Assembly (NCBI GenBank): GCA_023434855.1
Contig: JAEYSJ010000150.1
Span: forward strand, 1-16,695
Source: Bacillota bacterium
GTDB taxonomy: Bacteria > Bacillota_C > Negativicutes > JAEYSJ01
Length of the DNA stretch: 16,695 nt
Direction of reading: 5' to 3'
Within the stretch, counting starts at the first letter, position 1. Every line of letters starts with the position of its first letter. The position numbers were made by a program, and so were the translations under genes. The notes below the pieces were generated by a model. That model ran no database searches and had not been told where the DNA came from. It was given only the letters and a program-made list of their open reading frames with translations. This document shows positions 7,813 through 14,537 of the stretch, one piece after another.

Positions 7813-7871
7813 ACAAACGCTTTTCTTAGGTCTCAAAATTCAATACATCAGACCATCAGAAAAACGTTTGT
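7813..7871. repeat. imperfect long inverted repeat, possible structured RNA
   Basis: Arms ACAAACGCTTTTCTTAGGTC (from 7813) and CATCAGAAAAACGTTTGT (to 7871) pair over about 18 positions with one mismatch and a one-base bulge, enclosing about 16 nt. It sits in the gap between two same-strand genes, upstream of the LSm-like gene's promoter candidate and beyond the terminator of the VTT gene's transcript. There is no T run beside it. Function unknown: a regulatory hairpin, small RNA, or remnant of a small inverted-repeat element. Confidence 0.6.
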
Positions 7872-7937
7872 CTTAAAACTGTGAATACTTTAAATTGCCT
7901 TTCGGGTAAACTCAAAAAGTTATGATGCAGTGAAAGC

Positions 7938-7963
7938 AAAAAAAAATGCGGTTTAGCCGCATC
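7938..7963 (-). terminator. intrinsic terminator of the VTT-protein gene
   Basis: ATGCGG (7946-7951) and CCGCAT (7957-7962) form a stem with a 5-nt loop. On the minus strand it is followed by eight T, 14 nt after the stop codon. A standard strong terminator. Confidence 0.88.
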
Positions 7964-7976
7964 TTAAAGGCATCAT

Positions 7977-8645
7977 CTATTGTTGGCATTTACGCCATTT
8001 ATACCACCACAAGCTGATATATACCCCAATAACCAGTAGTACCACCATGATGAGCCGGGTCATGTTCTCGCCCGCAAAGACAATATCATGCCCCAAAAGC
8101 ACTTTGACAATAACCGGCGGTAGTTTGCCGATAACGGTGGCCAGAAAAAAATCACGAAAGGAAATCCGGCTAATAGCTGCTACAGCGGTTATTATTCCTG
8201 ATGGAGCCAGCGGCAGCAGTCTGGCGATCAGGAGTGCCTTAAAACCATTGGCCGCGCTATATTCATCTACCTGCCTCAGATAGCGGCTTTTGGCTATCCA
8301 TCCTTCTACCGTACAGCGAAAAAAGTAACGGGCAAAGAAGAACATAAATAACGCCCCGACAACCTCGCCCAGCCAGGAAATAACCGTTCCCAAAAATAGG
8401 CCGTAAATAATACCCGCTGCTCCTGATAAAATCATAAACGGGAATACGATGGTAAAGGTCATGATAACAAATAAGAGGACGGTTACGACAACCGACCACA
8501 CTCCAAAAGAACGCAAGTATTCAGCAAGAGCAGCAATATCACCGTGTTTAATAATTTTATAGGCATGCTGAAAAAAATCCGGTTGCCACATGTACACCAG
8601 CCCGGCTGACACTACAATGAACAACCAACCCCAAAACCTCGCCAT
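7977..8645 (-). CDS. VTT/TVP38 (DedA-like) membrane protein
   Basis: 222 residues from ATG at 8645, which has AAAGGAAG upstream. The frame is open to 8741, but the extra 32 residues are polar and Lys-rich and lie in the promoter region. The TVP38/TMEM64 (SNARE-associated, VTT domain) family are integral membrane proteins related to DedA, linked to lipid scrambling and membrane homeostasis. Visible: an N-terminal transmembrane helix (5-19), paired hydrophobic segments at about 47-110 with FPFMILSGAAGIIYGLFLG as the re-entrant/VTT signature, RLLPLAPSGIITAVAAISRI near 142-161 (the R-x-x-P-x-x-P-type motif), and C-terminal helices near 170-188 and 198-214. It ends in a basic tail. It is monocistronic, with its own terminator. 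Substrate not predictable. Confidence 0.88.
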   Translation of the reverse strand: MARFWGWLFIVVSAGLVYMWQPDFFQHAYKIIKHGDIAALAEYLRSFGVWSVVVTVLLFVIMTFTIVFPFMILSGAAGIIYGLFLGTVISWLGEVVGALFMFFFARYFFRCTVEGWIAKSRYLRQVDEYSAANGFKALLIARLLPLAPSGIITAVAAISRISFRDFFLATVIGKLPPVIVKVLLGHDIVFAGENMTRLIMVVLLVIGVYISLWWYKWRKCQQ

Positions 8646-8709
8646 GTTCTTAATCTTCCTTTGCACAACAATTGTTAGTAGAAAGCGTTGTGAACAACCC
8701 TTCCGCTTT

Positions 8710-8738
8710 AATATACTAGAATTATTATGGAAAGGCAA
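8710..8738 (-). promoter_or_regulatory. candidate sigma-A promoter of the VTT gene
   Basis: On the minus strand TTGCCT (8738-8733), 17 bp, TATATT (8715-8710). About 65 nt before the chosen ATG. Two short palindromes, GTTGTGAACAAC (8687-8698) and AACAATTGTT (8667-8676), lie between promoter and gene and could be operator sites. Confidence 0.5.
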
Positions 8739-8777
8739 CAAATATATAGCATCTATAGGAGGGAAACATTCCGGTAA

Positions 8778-8981
8778 CTATTGAATGATTTCATGCTGAA
8801 AAATGTCACAATTGCTATCTGCCCAGTTTATGCAATCCGTACACCGTCTTACAAAATCGTCTGGTGATACATTGAGCATTGAATAGCCATATCCCATCGC
8901 GCTGATGATATGCTCGAACTCCTGACACTCTTCGGCAATGTCGCGTAATTGCTGTTCATTATAGTTAATTTTATTTTTCAT
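8778..8981 (-). CDS. Small cysteine-containing hypothetical protein
   Basis: 67 residues from ATG at 8981 (MKNKINYNEQQLRDIAEECQ), with GGGGTGGTG upstream. The open frame to 9020 adds 13 residues but would place the ribosome site inside the gene. It is acidic and probably helical, with Cys19 and a C-terminal group RRCTDCINWADSNC (C-x2-C-x8-C) that could bind a metal or form disulfides. No family recognised and no signal peptide. It lies between recG and the VTT gene on the same strand. No T-tailed terminator follows it on the minus strand, so it may be co-transcribed with the VTT gene, whose promoter candidate lies just downstream. Confidence 0.6.
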   Translation of the reverse strand: MKNKINYNEQQLRDIAEECQEFEHIISAMGYGYSMLNVSPDDFVRRCTDCINWADSNCDIFQHEIIQ

Positions 8982-9123
8982 AAACGCACCACCCCAACTG
9001 ATTTTATAGTTAGTGTGCACGATTAGGCCTAAAAATAATTTTAAAAATATTTTTAATGGGATGAATAAATTCTGTTAATATCGCGCATAACTAGTAGTGT
9101 AAATTTTCTCCTCTCCCATAATT

Positions 9124-9153
9124 GGCGGCAATAAAAGCCGCCGCTTTTTTTTT
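9124..9153 (+). terminator. plus-strand terminator-like hairpin without an upstream gene
   Basis: GGCGGC (9124-9129) / GCCGCC (9137-9142), 7-nt loop, followed by GC and nine T on the plus strand. All neighbouring genes are on the minus strand. Read on the minus strand the hairpin lacks a T run, though it might still end recG transcription weakly. Confidence 0.7.
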
Positions 9154-9185
9154 CACTGTCAGAATATGAGCTTTCTAATGATAGA

Positions 9186-11243
9186 CTAGCTTTGAAATAT
9201 CATAGCAAATTCTTCACCAAAATGCCGTGCCAGGATAGGCCGAAATTTTTCAATATTTTCAGGGACAGCCATAGTTTGCTGTGCGGCCTGCCTGGCTTCC
9301 AGCAAAATATTGATATCTTGTACAATATCGGCGATCTTCAAATCAGGCATGCCATGCTGCCTGGTACCGAAAAACTGGCCCGGTCCGCGCAGTGTCAGGT
9401 CTTGTTCCGCTAAAGCAAAACCATCGCTGGTATTTGCCATAATATTTAGCCGGTCTGTTACTTCCGGTTTTTGATTATCTGACAGTAAAATACAGTGAGA
9501 ACGGTGCTCTCCCCGGCCAATACGTCCTCTAAGCTGATGCAACTGAGCTAAACCGAATCTGTCTGCTCCTTCAATAACCATGACGGTGGCATTAGGAACG
9601 TTGACCCCTACTTCAATAACCGTTGTTGCTATTAATATTTTCAGAGCGCCACAGTAAAAATCAGACATGACGTCATCTTTATCCTGCGGCTTCATCTTAC
9701 CATGCACAAGACCACAAGAAACATGCTTAAAATAAGTTTGGCTAAGCCTTTCATACAATTGTATGGCAGATTGCGCCTCAACTTTGTCCGATTCTTCAAC
9801 TAAAGGACACACTACATAAGCCTGGTGGCCTTTTGTTACTTCATCAACAACAAACTTATAAACAAGCTCACGCCGGTCACTGCTTCTAACGTAGGTCTTA
9901 ACCGGTAAACGTCCCGGCGGCAAATGACGGATAGTTGATACATCCAGTTCGCCGTAAACAGTTAAAGCCATGGTCCGCGGTATAGGAGTGGCCGTCATAA
10001 CCAACACATCCGGCAATTGACCTTTTGCTTGCAGTTTAGCCCGCTGGCGAACGCCGAACCGATGCTGTTCGTCAGTTACCACAAGTCCAAGATGCTTAAA
10101 CTCAACATTTTCCTGAATAAGCGCATGGGTACCGATCACAATATCTATTAAACCTTCCTTAATATATGACAGCGTTTCCTCCCGACTACGCGGAGATAAC
10201 CTGCCTGTCAGCACAGCCAGCGTGATTCCTAGGGGGGATAGATATTGGTTTAGGGTTTGATAATGCTGCTCGGCAAGTATTTCGGTAGGCACCATCATTG
10301 CACCCTGGTAACCATTTTCTACTGTTTTGACCAGGGCCAGAGCAGCAACCGCAGTTTTACCTGAACCGACGTCACCCTGCACCAGCCGTTGCATCGGCGT
10401 AATATCTTCCATATCAGCTTTTATCTCACGCAAAACCTGTTGTTGATCTGTTGTCAAAGAAAAAGGCAAACACTGTTCAGCCTTTTTAACTAGTTCACCA
10501 TCCGGGCCATGCTTAATTCCCAATGATTTTTGCTTATATTTATGTTTTAATAGAACCAGACCGCATTGCAGAAAATATAGTTCTTCAAACGCCAGTCGGC
10601 GTCTGGCGCCCGCCAGCATACTCATATTTTCGGGGAAATGAATGTTTTCTAAAGCTTGCATTTTGTCTAGCAGAGTATATTGTTGGAGGATCGTGGAAGG
10701 CAAATCTTCATTTTGGCCAGCAACACTGTTACAAACATCCAATGCCTGCCTGATAAGCGTCCGCAGCCACCTCTGATTGATATTCCCGCTGGCGGGATAG
10801 ATGGGCACAATCCTTCCGGTATGCAGCATTTCAGATCCATCGATAATTTCGATCTCAGGATGGGAAATCTCAACTTGGTATCTTTTTTGAATTTTACCGG
10901 AAATTAAAATCTCCATTCCTGGCTTGTACCATTTTTTTATATAAGGCTGGTTAAACCATATTAGTCGTGCCAATCCCGAATTATCGCTCACCATAATTTT
11001 AGTCAGAGTGAGGCCACGGCGTGGTTTATTTTCATCAATACTGACAATCTTCGCCTGAAAAGTTTCAAATTGACCGTCAGACAAATTCTTGATAAGTTTA
11101 AGCTGGCTGCGGTCTTCATAACGGCGTGGATAATGTTCCAGCAGACCACCAACTGTAAATATGCCTAATTTAGCCAGCAATGCAGCTTTTGCCGGTCCAA
11201 CACCTTTAATATATTTAATATCAGTTGACCACCAGTTAACCAA
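9186..11243 (-). CDS. recG: ATP-dependent DNA helicase RecG
   Basis: 685 residues, normal for RecG, which remodels stalled replication forks and branch-migrates Holliday junctions. The start is TTG (11243-11241) with GAAGGTGAT 5-6 nt upstream; the N-terminus MVNWWSTDIKYIKGVGPAKA includes the usual helix-hairpin-helix-like GVGP. Next is the wedge/OB-fold domain (about 55-150). The Walker A motif is GDVGSGKT at 290-297, and the DEQH box at 391-394 (TDEQHRFGVRQRAK) is the RecG hallmark, followed by TATPIPRT (motif III). The C-terminal helicase lobe has EGADRFGLAQLHQLRGRIGR (motifs V/VI). The protein ends ILARHFGEEFAMIFQS. A sigma-A-type promoter candidate lies upstream at 11317-11344. Confidence 0.97.
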   Translation of the reverse strand: MVNWWSTDIKYIKGVGPAKAALLAKLGIFTVGGLLEHYPRRYEDRSQLKLIKNLSDGQFETFQAKIVSIDENKPRRGLTLTKIMVSDNSGLARLIWFNQPYIKKWYKPGMEILISGKIQKRYQVEISHPEIEIIDGSEMLHTGRIVPIYPASGNINQRWLRTLIRQALDVCNSVAGQNEDLPSTILQQYTLLDKMQALENIHFPENMSMLAGARRRLAFEELYFLQCGLVLLKHKYKQKSLGIKHGPDGELVKKAEQCLPFSLTTDQQQVLREIKADMEDITPMQRLVQGDVGSGKTAVAALALVKTVENGYQGAMMVPTEILAEQHYQTLNQYLSPLGITLAVLTGRLSPRSREETLSYIKEGLIDIVIGTHALIQENVEFKHLGLVVTDEQHRFGVRQRAKLQAKGQLPDVLVMTATPIPRTMALTVYGELDVSTIRHLPPGRLPVKTYVRSSDRRELVYKFVVDEVTKGHQAYVVCPLVEESDKVEAQSAIQLYERLSQTYFKHVSCGLVHGKMKPQDKDDVMSDFYCGALKILIATTVIEVGVNVPNATVMVIEGADRFGLAQLHQLRGRIGRGEHRSHCILLSDNQKPEVTDRLNIMANTSDGFALAEQDLTLRGPGQFFGTRQHGMPDLKIADIVQDINILLEARQAAQQTMAVPENIEKFRPILARHFGEEFAMIFQS

Positions 11244-11316
11244 AAAATCACCTTCTTTGAAGCTCTCTATTCATCTGGGGTAATTATAAAATCGTCCATA
11301 TTAAATTATTACAACT

Positions 11317-11344
11317 ATTATATAAGACAGTGCGCATGCTGCAA
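11317..11344 (-). promoter_or_regulatory. candidate recG promoter
   Basis: On the minus strand TTGCAG (11344-11339), 16 bp, TATAAT (11322-11317). A perfect -10 with a reasonable -35, about 73 nt before the recG start and downstream of the terminator of the preceding gene. Confidence 0.5.
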
Positions 11345-11364
11345 AATCTCAGTTAAGAAAAAGG

Positions 11365-11388
11365 GGCAAAGTGCATATGCACCTTGCC
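11365..11388 (-). terminator. terminator of the DUF1858 gene overlapping its stop codon
   Basis: A 24-bp near-perfect palindrome (GGCAAAGTGCAT / ATGCACCTTGCC, one mismatch). On the minus strand it is followed by CCTTTTTCTT. Its first base belongs to the TAG stop codon of the DUF1858 gene. Confidence 0.75.
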
Positions 11389-11591
11389 TATTGCTGCTTA
11401 ATAAAAGTTAACGAATTTAATTCTTTCAGTAGAGCCTCAACGTCAATATCATGCATTTTAGCTCCATTTGCGATAGTTTCTGTGGCTGAGCCCATGCAAC
11501 CGATGCAGCCCATGCCATATTTTGTAAAAATATCGCGAACCAGGGGATGAGACCTTAATGCTTCAATTAGTGGAGTATCTTTGGTAACCAA
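11388..11591 (-). CDS. DUF1858 domain protein
   Basis: 67 residues of the DUF1858 family, related to the N-terminal domain of ScdA/RIC-type iron-sulfur repair proteins; as a stand-alone small protein the role is undefined. Visible: PLIEALRSHPLVRDIFTKYG, then the conserved GMGCIGCMGSATETI containing a C-x-x-C pair (Cys29, Cys32), followed by helix HDIDVEALLKELN. This conserved plan suggests redox or metal binding. The start is TTG (11591-11589) with GGGGGT about 8 nt upstream; the ATG nearby is in another frame and hits a stop. The gene is divergent from rpmB, and its own terminator overlaps its stop. Confidence 0.88.
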   Translation of the reverse strand: MVTKDTPLIEALRSHPLVRDIFTKYGMGCIGCMGSATETIANGAKMHDIDVEALLKELNSLTFIKQQ

Positions 11592-11812
11592 GTATCATAC
11601 CCCCATTTCTAAAATTTATTACCTAATTCAATATATGTAATAAAAATCCTGCTTGTTAACTTTTTTACAATAAATATTACAAATTGTAAAGTACTTTAGT
11701 TTTATCGATAATCTGGACTCAAGGACTTGCGTGCGACAAGTAAAATGTGCTAAAATATTAACATTGAGCAATCAAGGATATTTTGTCCTTTTATTTAAGG
11801 GGGTGTAAATAG
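11592..11812. other. divergent intergenic region with palindromes
   Basis: Between the DUF1858 gene and rpmB. Contains the palindromes TTACAAATTGTAA (11677-11689) and AAAGTACTTT (11688-11697), which could be operator sites. In the rpmB leader a short hairpin AAGGA (11774-11778) / TCCTT (11786-11790) lies about 15 nt before the GGGGGTG ribosome site, a possible target for translational feedback. Confidence 0.4.
11727..11756 (+). promoter_or_regulatory. candidate rpmB promoter (extended -10)
   Basis: TTGCGT (11727-11732), 18 bp, TAAAAT (11751-11756) preceded by TG one base upstream, giving an extended -10. About 57 nt before the rpmB start. Confidence 0.5.
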
Positions 11813-12004
11813 ATGGCTAATGTTTGTGAAATCTGCGGTAAAGGTGAACTTAGCGGTTCTAATGTAAGTCATTCCAACTTAAAGACTAAACGCAGTTGGA
11901 AACCTAACATTCAACGGGTTAAAGCAATTATTAACGGTGAGGTTAAAAGAGTTAATACCTGCACTCGTTGCCTTCGTTCCGGTAAAGTTCAACGGGCAAT
12001 TTAA
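11813..12004 (+). CDS. rpmB: 50S ribosomal protein L28
   Basis: 63 residues, normal length for bacterial L28, a component of the large ribosomal subunit. Diagnostic sequence: MANVCEICGKGELSGSNVSH, KRSWKPNIQRVKAI, and CTRCLRSGKVQRA. Both C-x-x-C pairs (Cys5, Cys8 and the pair near 50-53) are retained, so this is the zinc-ribbon (C+) paralogue, whose expression in some bacteria differs from the zinc-free copy under zinc limitation. It is single-gene, with its own promoter candidate, a GGGGGTG ribosome site 7-8 nt upstream, and a strong terminator. Confidence 0.97.
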   Translation: MANVCEICGKGELSGSNVSHSNLKTKRSWKPNIQRVKAIINGEVKRVNTCTRCLRSGKVQRAI

Positions 12005-12018
12005 TAAAGTAAGAAAAT

Positions 12019-12055
12019 AAAGAACCGGTTGCTAACCAAGTTCTTTATTTTTTTT
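12019..12055 (+). terminator. rpmB terminator
   Basis: Outer stem AAAGAAC / GTTCTTT, inner stem GGTT / AACC, then A and eight T (12048-12055). It begins 15 nt after the rpmB stop. Confidence 0.9.
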
Positions 12056-12057
12056 GT

Positions 12058-12109
12058 AAAGCCTTATGGTAGAATTACCGCTAGCGATAATTTGCCATAG
12101 GGCTTTTTG
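12058..12109 (+). terminator. second terminator-like hairpin behind rpmB
   Basis: AAAGCCTTATGG (12058-12069) pairs with CCATAGGGCTTT (12095-12106) through 12 positions with one G-U; the loop holds the palindrome CGCTAGCG. Five T end the stem region. It immediately follows the rpmB terminator and could be a back-up terminator. Confidence 0.55.
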
Positions 12110-12401
12110 CATATATCTATTTTGTCTAGGAGTTTGTTGCAAGAGTCATTTTGGTGCAAGTCCGTCCACAATATATCTACATTTATCTAACGATAAACCC
12201 TATATTAAAGGCTGTTACAAATACCCGTCTCTGTCGTTAGGCCTTTCAGTAGTAACCAGATGTGTCTTTGCTGTGCGGTTTCCCGGCGTTTAACATCAGG
12301 GTATTTTATAACAGTTTAAAAGAATATTAAGGAAAGTGTGTTTTTTGAAACACACTCTATTCTGGACATTTTGGATGATTCAAGGGTTTTGCAACAATCT
12401 C
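12110..12401. other. gene-poor region with inverted repeats, no recognised gene
   Basis: No reading frame with a ribosome site was found on either strand. A plus-strand open frame (12066-12293) overlaps the hairpin and has no ribosome site. Complementary segments CTAACGA and TCGTTAG (about 12187-12241), and AAAGGC with GCCTTT, suggest RNA folding. No riboswitch class was recognised. It may be a decayed gene or a non-coding RNA. Confidence 0.35.
12335..12356 (-). terminator. terminator candidate of the ArsB-type transporter gene
   Basis: Perfect 9-bp stem AGTGTGTTT / AAACACACT with a 4-nt loop, 45 nt after the transporter stop on the minus strand, followed by TTCCTTAAT. The T run is imperfect. 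Confidence 0.6.
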
Positions 12402-13982
12402 CTAGGATATTAATGCAACCCACAAATAAAGACTAAGCAAACTTACAAGTAAACCGGCCGGTATTATTAGTATAGTAACACTGATATACTCCCGCCAGGT
12501 AACATGTATCTCATTCTTCTTGAGAATAAACATCCAAATTAACGAAGCAAGAGTACCTGAGGGCAGTACCAGCGAACCAATGTCACTCCCCAAAATTATT
12601 GCAAGGTAGGTAACCTGGACGTATTGTAATCCAAGGCCCATGTTGGTAATAATGGTGGTTGCCAGCATAAGCGACGGGTGGTTATTGAATAAGCTTGCCA
12701 TACATGACGTTAAAGTACCCACAATTAAAATGGCGTTTAACAGGTTAGAACTAACAGGTTCTTTAATCAATCCGATAATTAAATTAGTAAATTTGACGTT
12801 ATGCAGCCCGTAGACCACAAGATACATACTGAAAGCAAAAACAAAAACATGCCATGGTGTTTTTCGCAGCACATCAATGGCCCCAGTACCCTGACTATAC
12901 CATCTTATTAAAATTATTAGCAACGCACCGGCAATGGCAACACTTTCGATCGGAATACCATAATACGAAAAGATAAAAAGGCATGCCCTTACGATAATAA
13001 TAATTGTCATATATACTTTAAACATCGTCCAATTAACTGAATTTGGTTCGTTTTTATTATTCGGGAGTGGATAATCATAATTGTCTACCGGTTGTGAATC
13101 TTGTTTAGCAACAGGTGTCTGATATTCATGCTTGGCAACAGGCACCTGATATTCATGCTTAACCGGCACCTGATATTCATGCTTAACCGGTGCCTGATAT
13201 TCATGCTTAACCGGTGCCGGATGTTGATGCTTGCCGACCGGTAGCGGATGCTTGGGTTTTCCAACCGGTAATGGATGACCGGGTATATCAGCCGGTGGTC
13301 GAAGTGAATTTCTTTCGTACAATAACAGGCACGCCCTGGAGAAAGAATCGATATATTCCGGAATATCCTTTCTAAAGTAGAAAAAAAACAAGATACTGAT
13401 GGTGATAAGTCCCATCATGGACGGAACAAACATAAATTTTGTATGGGTAACTAAATCTACGCCGACAATTTTCAGCGCAATTAAATTTGCTAAATTACTC
13501 ACACCAATTGGCGCGCTGGAAGCAGTGGCAATGATAGCTCCGCTCAGTAAATAAGCGAATTGCTGACGTGGTTTCAATTTTAAAATTTTAACGATTTCTA
13601 TGATAATTGGTGTAGTGATTACGATACTGCCATCATTGTTAAAGAACATTGTCATTAAAAAACAAAGTAAAATAACAGACCAATATAGCCGTATCCCTGA
13701 ACCCTCGCATCTTGCCACTAAATTAAAGGCAATCCAACGAAAAAAGCCCATACTTTCTAATACAATGGACATTGCCATCGTTGATATTATCGTTATTGCC
13801 GCACCACTTATGGTGCCAAAAACATATTTCATATCCGTAAGACTGACTATTCCCAAAAAATATAGCAGGAATGATCCAATGGCTGGCGGAATTGCCTCAT
13901 TTAGGCCTCTCGGTCTCCATAATAAGAATACTACTGTTGCTATAAAAATAGTTATTGCAAGTATAAATTGAGGAGTAATCAT
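12402..13982 (-). CDS. ArsB-type anion transporter with His/Pro repeat loop
   Basis: 526 residues of the ArsB/ion-transporter superfamily, membrane proteins that export arsenite or move other anions or Na+. Family marks: FFNNDGSIVITTPIIIEIV (113-131), SAPIGVSNLANLIAL (156-170), SLFNNHPSLMLATTIITN, and LGSDIGSLVLPSGTLASLIW near the end. About ten hydrophobic segments lie in two halves. Typical ArsB is near 430 residues; the excess is a central hydrophilic loop (about 224-318) between the halves. The loop carries repeats such as HPLPVGK twice and VKHEYQ/AKHEYQ four times, with eight or more histidines, and may bind metal or a partner. There are no arsR, arsC or arsA genes nearby, so the substrate is uncertain. 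Its ATG overlaps the TGA of the 40-residue peptide gene, implying translational coupling. Confidence 0.75.
   Translation of the reverse strand: MITPQFILAITIFIATVVFLLWRPRGLNEAIPPAIGSFLLYFLGIVSLTDMKYVFGTISGAAITIISTMAMSIVLESMGFFRWIAFNLVARCEGSGIRLYWSVILLCFLMTMFFNNDGSIVITTPIIIEIVKILKLKPRQQFAYLLSGAIIATASSAPIGVSNLANLIALKIVGVDLVTHTKFMFVPSMMGLITISILFFFYFRKDIPEYIDSFSRACLLLYERNSLRPPADIPGHPLPVGKPKHPLPVGKHQHPAPVKHEYQAPVKHEYQVPVKHEYQVPVAKHEYQTPVAKQDSQPVDNYDYPLPNNKNEPNSVNWTMFKVYMTIIIIVRACLFIFSYYGIPIESVAIAGALLIILIRWYSQGTGAIDVLRKTPWHVFVFAFSMYLVVYGLHNVKFTNLIIGLIKEPVSSNLLNAILIVGTLTSCMASLFNNHPSLMLATTIITNMGLGLQYVQVTYLAIILGSDIGSLVLPSGTLASLIWMFILKKNEIHVTWREYISVTILIIPAGLLVSLLSLYLWVALIS
13104..13277 (-). repeat. in-frame repeats encoding the His/Pro-rich loop
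   Basis: A run of 21-30-bp direct repeats with the plus-strand core GATATTCATGCTT followed by AACCGG or GGCAACAGG, encoding P-V-(A)-K-H-E-Y-Q units, then related GHPLPVGK units. Copies are nearly identical at DNA level, which indicates recent expansion and possible length variation among strains. Confidence 0.85.
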
Positions 13983-14101
13983 TCAAGTATACCTCTCTTT
14001 TTAAATTCCTCATACGTAGCTCTTGTGGGAGGTTGCACAAAGCCGAGTAAAGTTAAGCCGGAAATGAAACTAACTACAAAATAAATACCCAACCATAACA
14101 T
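13979..14101 (-). CDS. 40-residue single-pass membrane peptide, transporter partner
   Basis: Reads MLWLGIYFVVSFISGLTLLG then FVQPPTRATYEEFKKRGILE. The ATG (14101-14099) has a strong AAGGGGGTGG ribosome site 7 nt upstream, and its TGA overlaps the transporter ATG (ATGA). Residues 2-22 form one hydrophobic helix and the remainder is a charged tail. No family recognised. The strong ribosome site and the overlap argue that it is a real gene. Likely roles are an accessory subunit of the transporter or a leader peptide that couples translation; it could help assemble or regulate the pump. It is shorter than usual gene-calling limits and easily missed. Confidence 0.7.
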   Translation of the reverse strand: MLWLGIYFVVSFISGLTLLGFVQPPTRATYEEFKKRGILE

Positions 14102-14289
14102 GATAAAACCACCCCCTTCTATTCTTTTTATGTATATTATGCTAATTCAATCTTACATGCTACCGTGAATAGAAAATGGCAGATGGCTTCCATTAAAGCA
14201 TTCTGCCAATAAGCAAGAAAAAACTTCAGTAAAGACGAGGCAAAAAAATGGAACCCCCGCTTTTCGCAATGGGAGTCCTAGAATTAGAT
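14102..14289 (-). other. structured leader of the peptide/transporter operon
   Basis: Contains, in minus-strand order, the T-tailed hairpin at 14242-14278, then a second hairpin at about 14177-14210 (GGCAGA / TCTGCC outer stem and GCTT / AAGC inner stem, 2x2 internal loop), then the ribosome site of the 40-residue peptide. I do not recognise a known riboswitch class. The layout fits transcription attenuation. Confidence 0.4.
14242..14278 (-). terminator. minus-strand terminator/attenuator ahead of the transporter operon
   Basis: GGACTCCC/ATT/GC pairs with GC/GGGGGTTCC (minus strand) around a GAAAA loop; the stem has a mismatch and a small bulge. It is followed by A and seven T (plus-strand 14242-14248). 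No minus-strand gene lies upstream, so it is either an attenuator for the operon starting at 14101 or the end of an antisense transcript from the 14290-14537 region. Confidence 0.6.
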
Positions 14290-14356
14290 AAATTTATGAT
14301 AAGTATTTAGAAGAAGTGTAACATCGTTCCATGCAACAAAATATAATATAACATAA
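14290..14356 (+). repeat. 67-bp direct repeat, copy 1 (promoter/operator module)
   Basis: About 88% identical (59 of 67 by eye) to 14415-14481, offset exactly 125 bp. It contains the dyad TGTAACAT-N6-ATGCAACA (14317-14338), where GTAACA (14318-14323) can serve as a -35, and TATAAT at 14342-14347, 18 bp further. The dyad arms are identical between copies while the 6-bp centre differs at three positions. Confidence 0.8.
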
Positions 14357-14414
14357 ATTAATAATTGTAAAATCATATAATGGTATTATGTGGAAATGTA
14401 TGTAGAACCGTAAC

Positions 14415-14481
14415 AAATTTGTGATAAGTAATCGGAAGAAGTGTAACATCATATCATGCAACAAAATATAATACAACATAA
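14415..14481 (+). repeat. 67-bp direct repeat, copy 2 (promoter/operator module)
   Basis: Second copy, with the dyad at 14442-14463 and TATAAT at 14467-14472, 66 nt before the DUF3794-like gene. A leader hairpin GATAAGC (14490-14496) / GCTTATC (14507-14513) follows, just ahead of the AAGGAGG ribosome site. The 125-bp offset is close to 12 turns of B-DNA, so both sites would face the same side. Confidence 0.8.
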
Positions 14482-14537
14482 CAATTCCAGATAAGCTGAA
14501 TAAATGGCTTATCAGCAAATTATAAGGAGGTCGTAAA

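Noticed and set aside
8646..8741. 32-residue N-terminal extension of the VTT protein
   Set aside because: Region contains a good sigma-A promoter candidate and the ribosome site AAAGGAAG for the inner ATG; the extension is polar and ahead of the first membrane helix.
12153..12163. GGTGCAAGTCC, reminiscent of group II intron domain I segments
   Set aside because: Too short alone; no domain V hairpin, intron ends or reverse transcriptase seen nearby.
12066..12293. 75-residue plus-strand frame behind rpmB
   Set aside because: Starts inside a terminator-like hairpin, no ribosome site, composition not protein-like.
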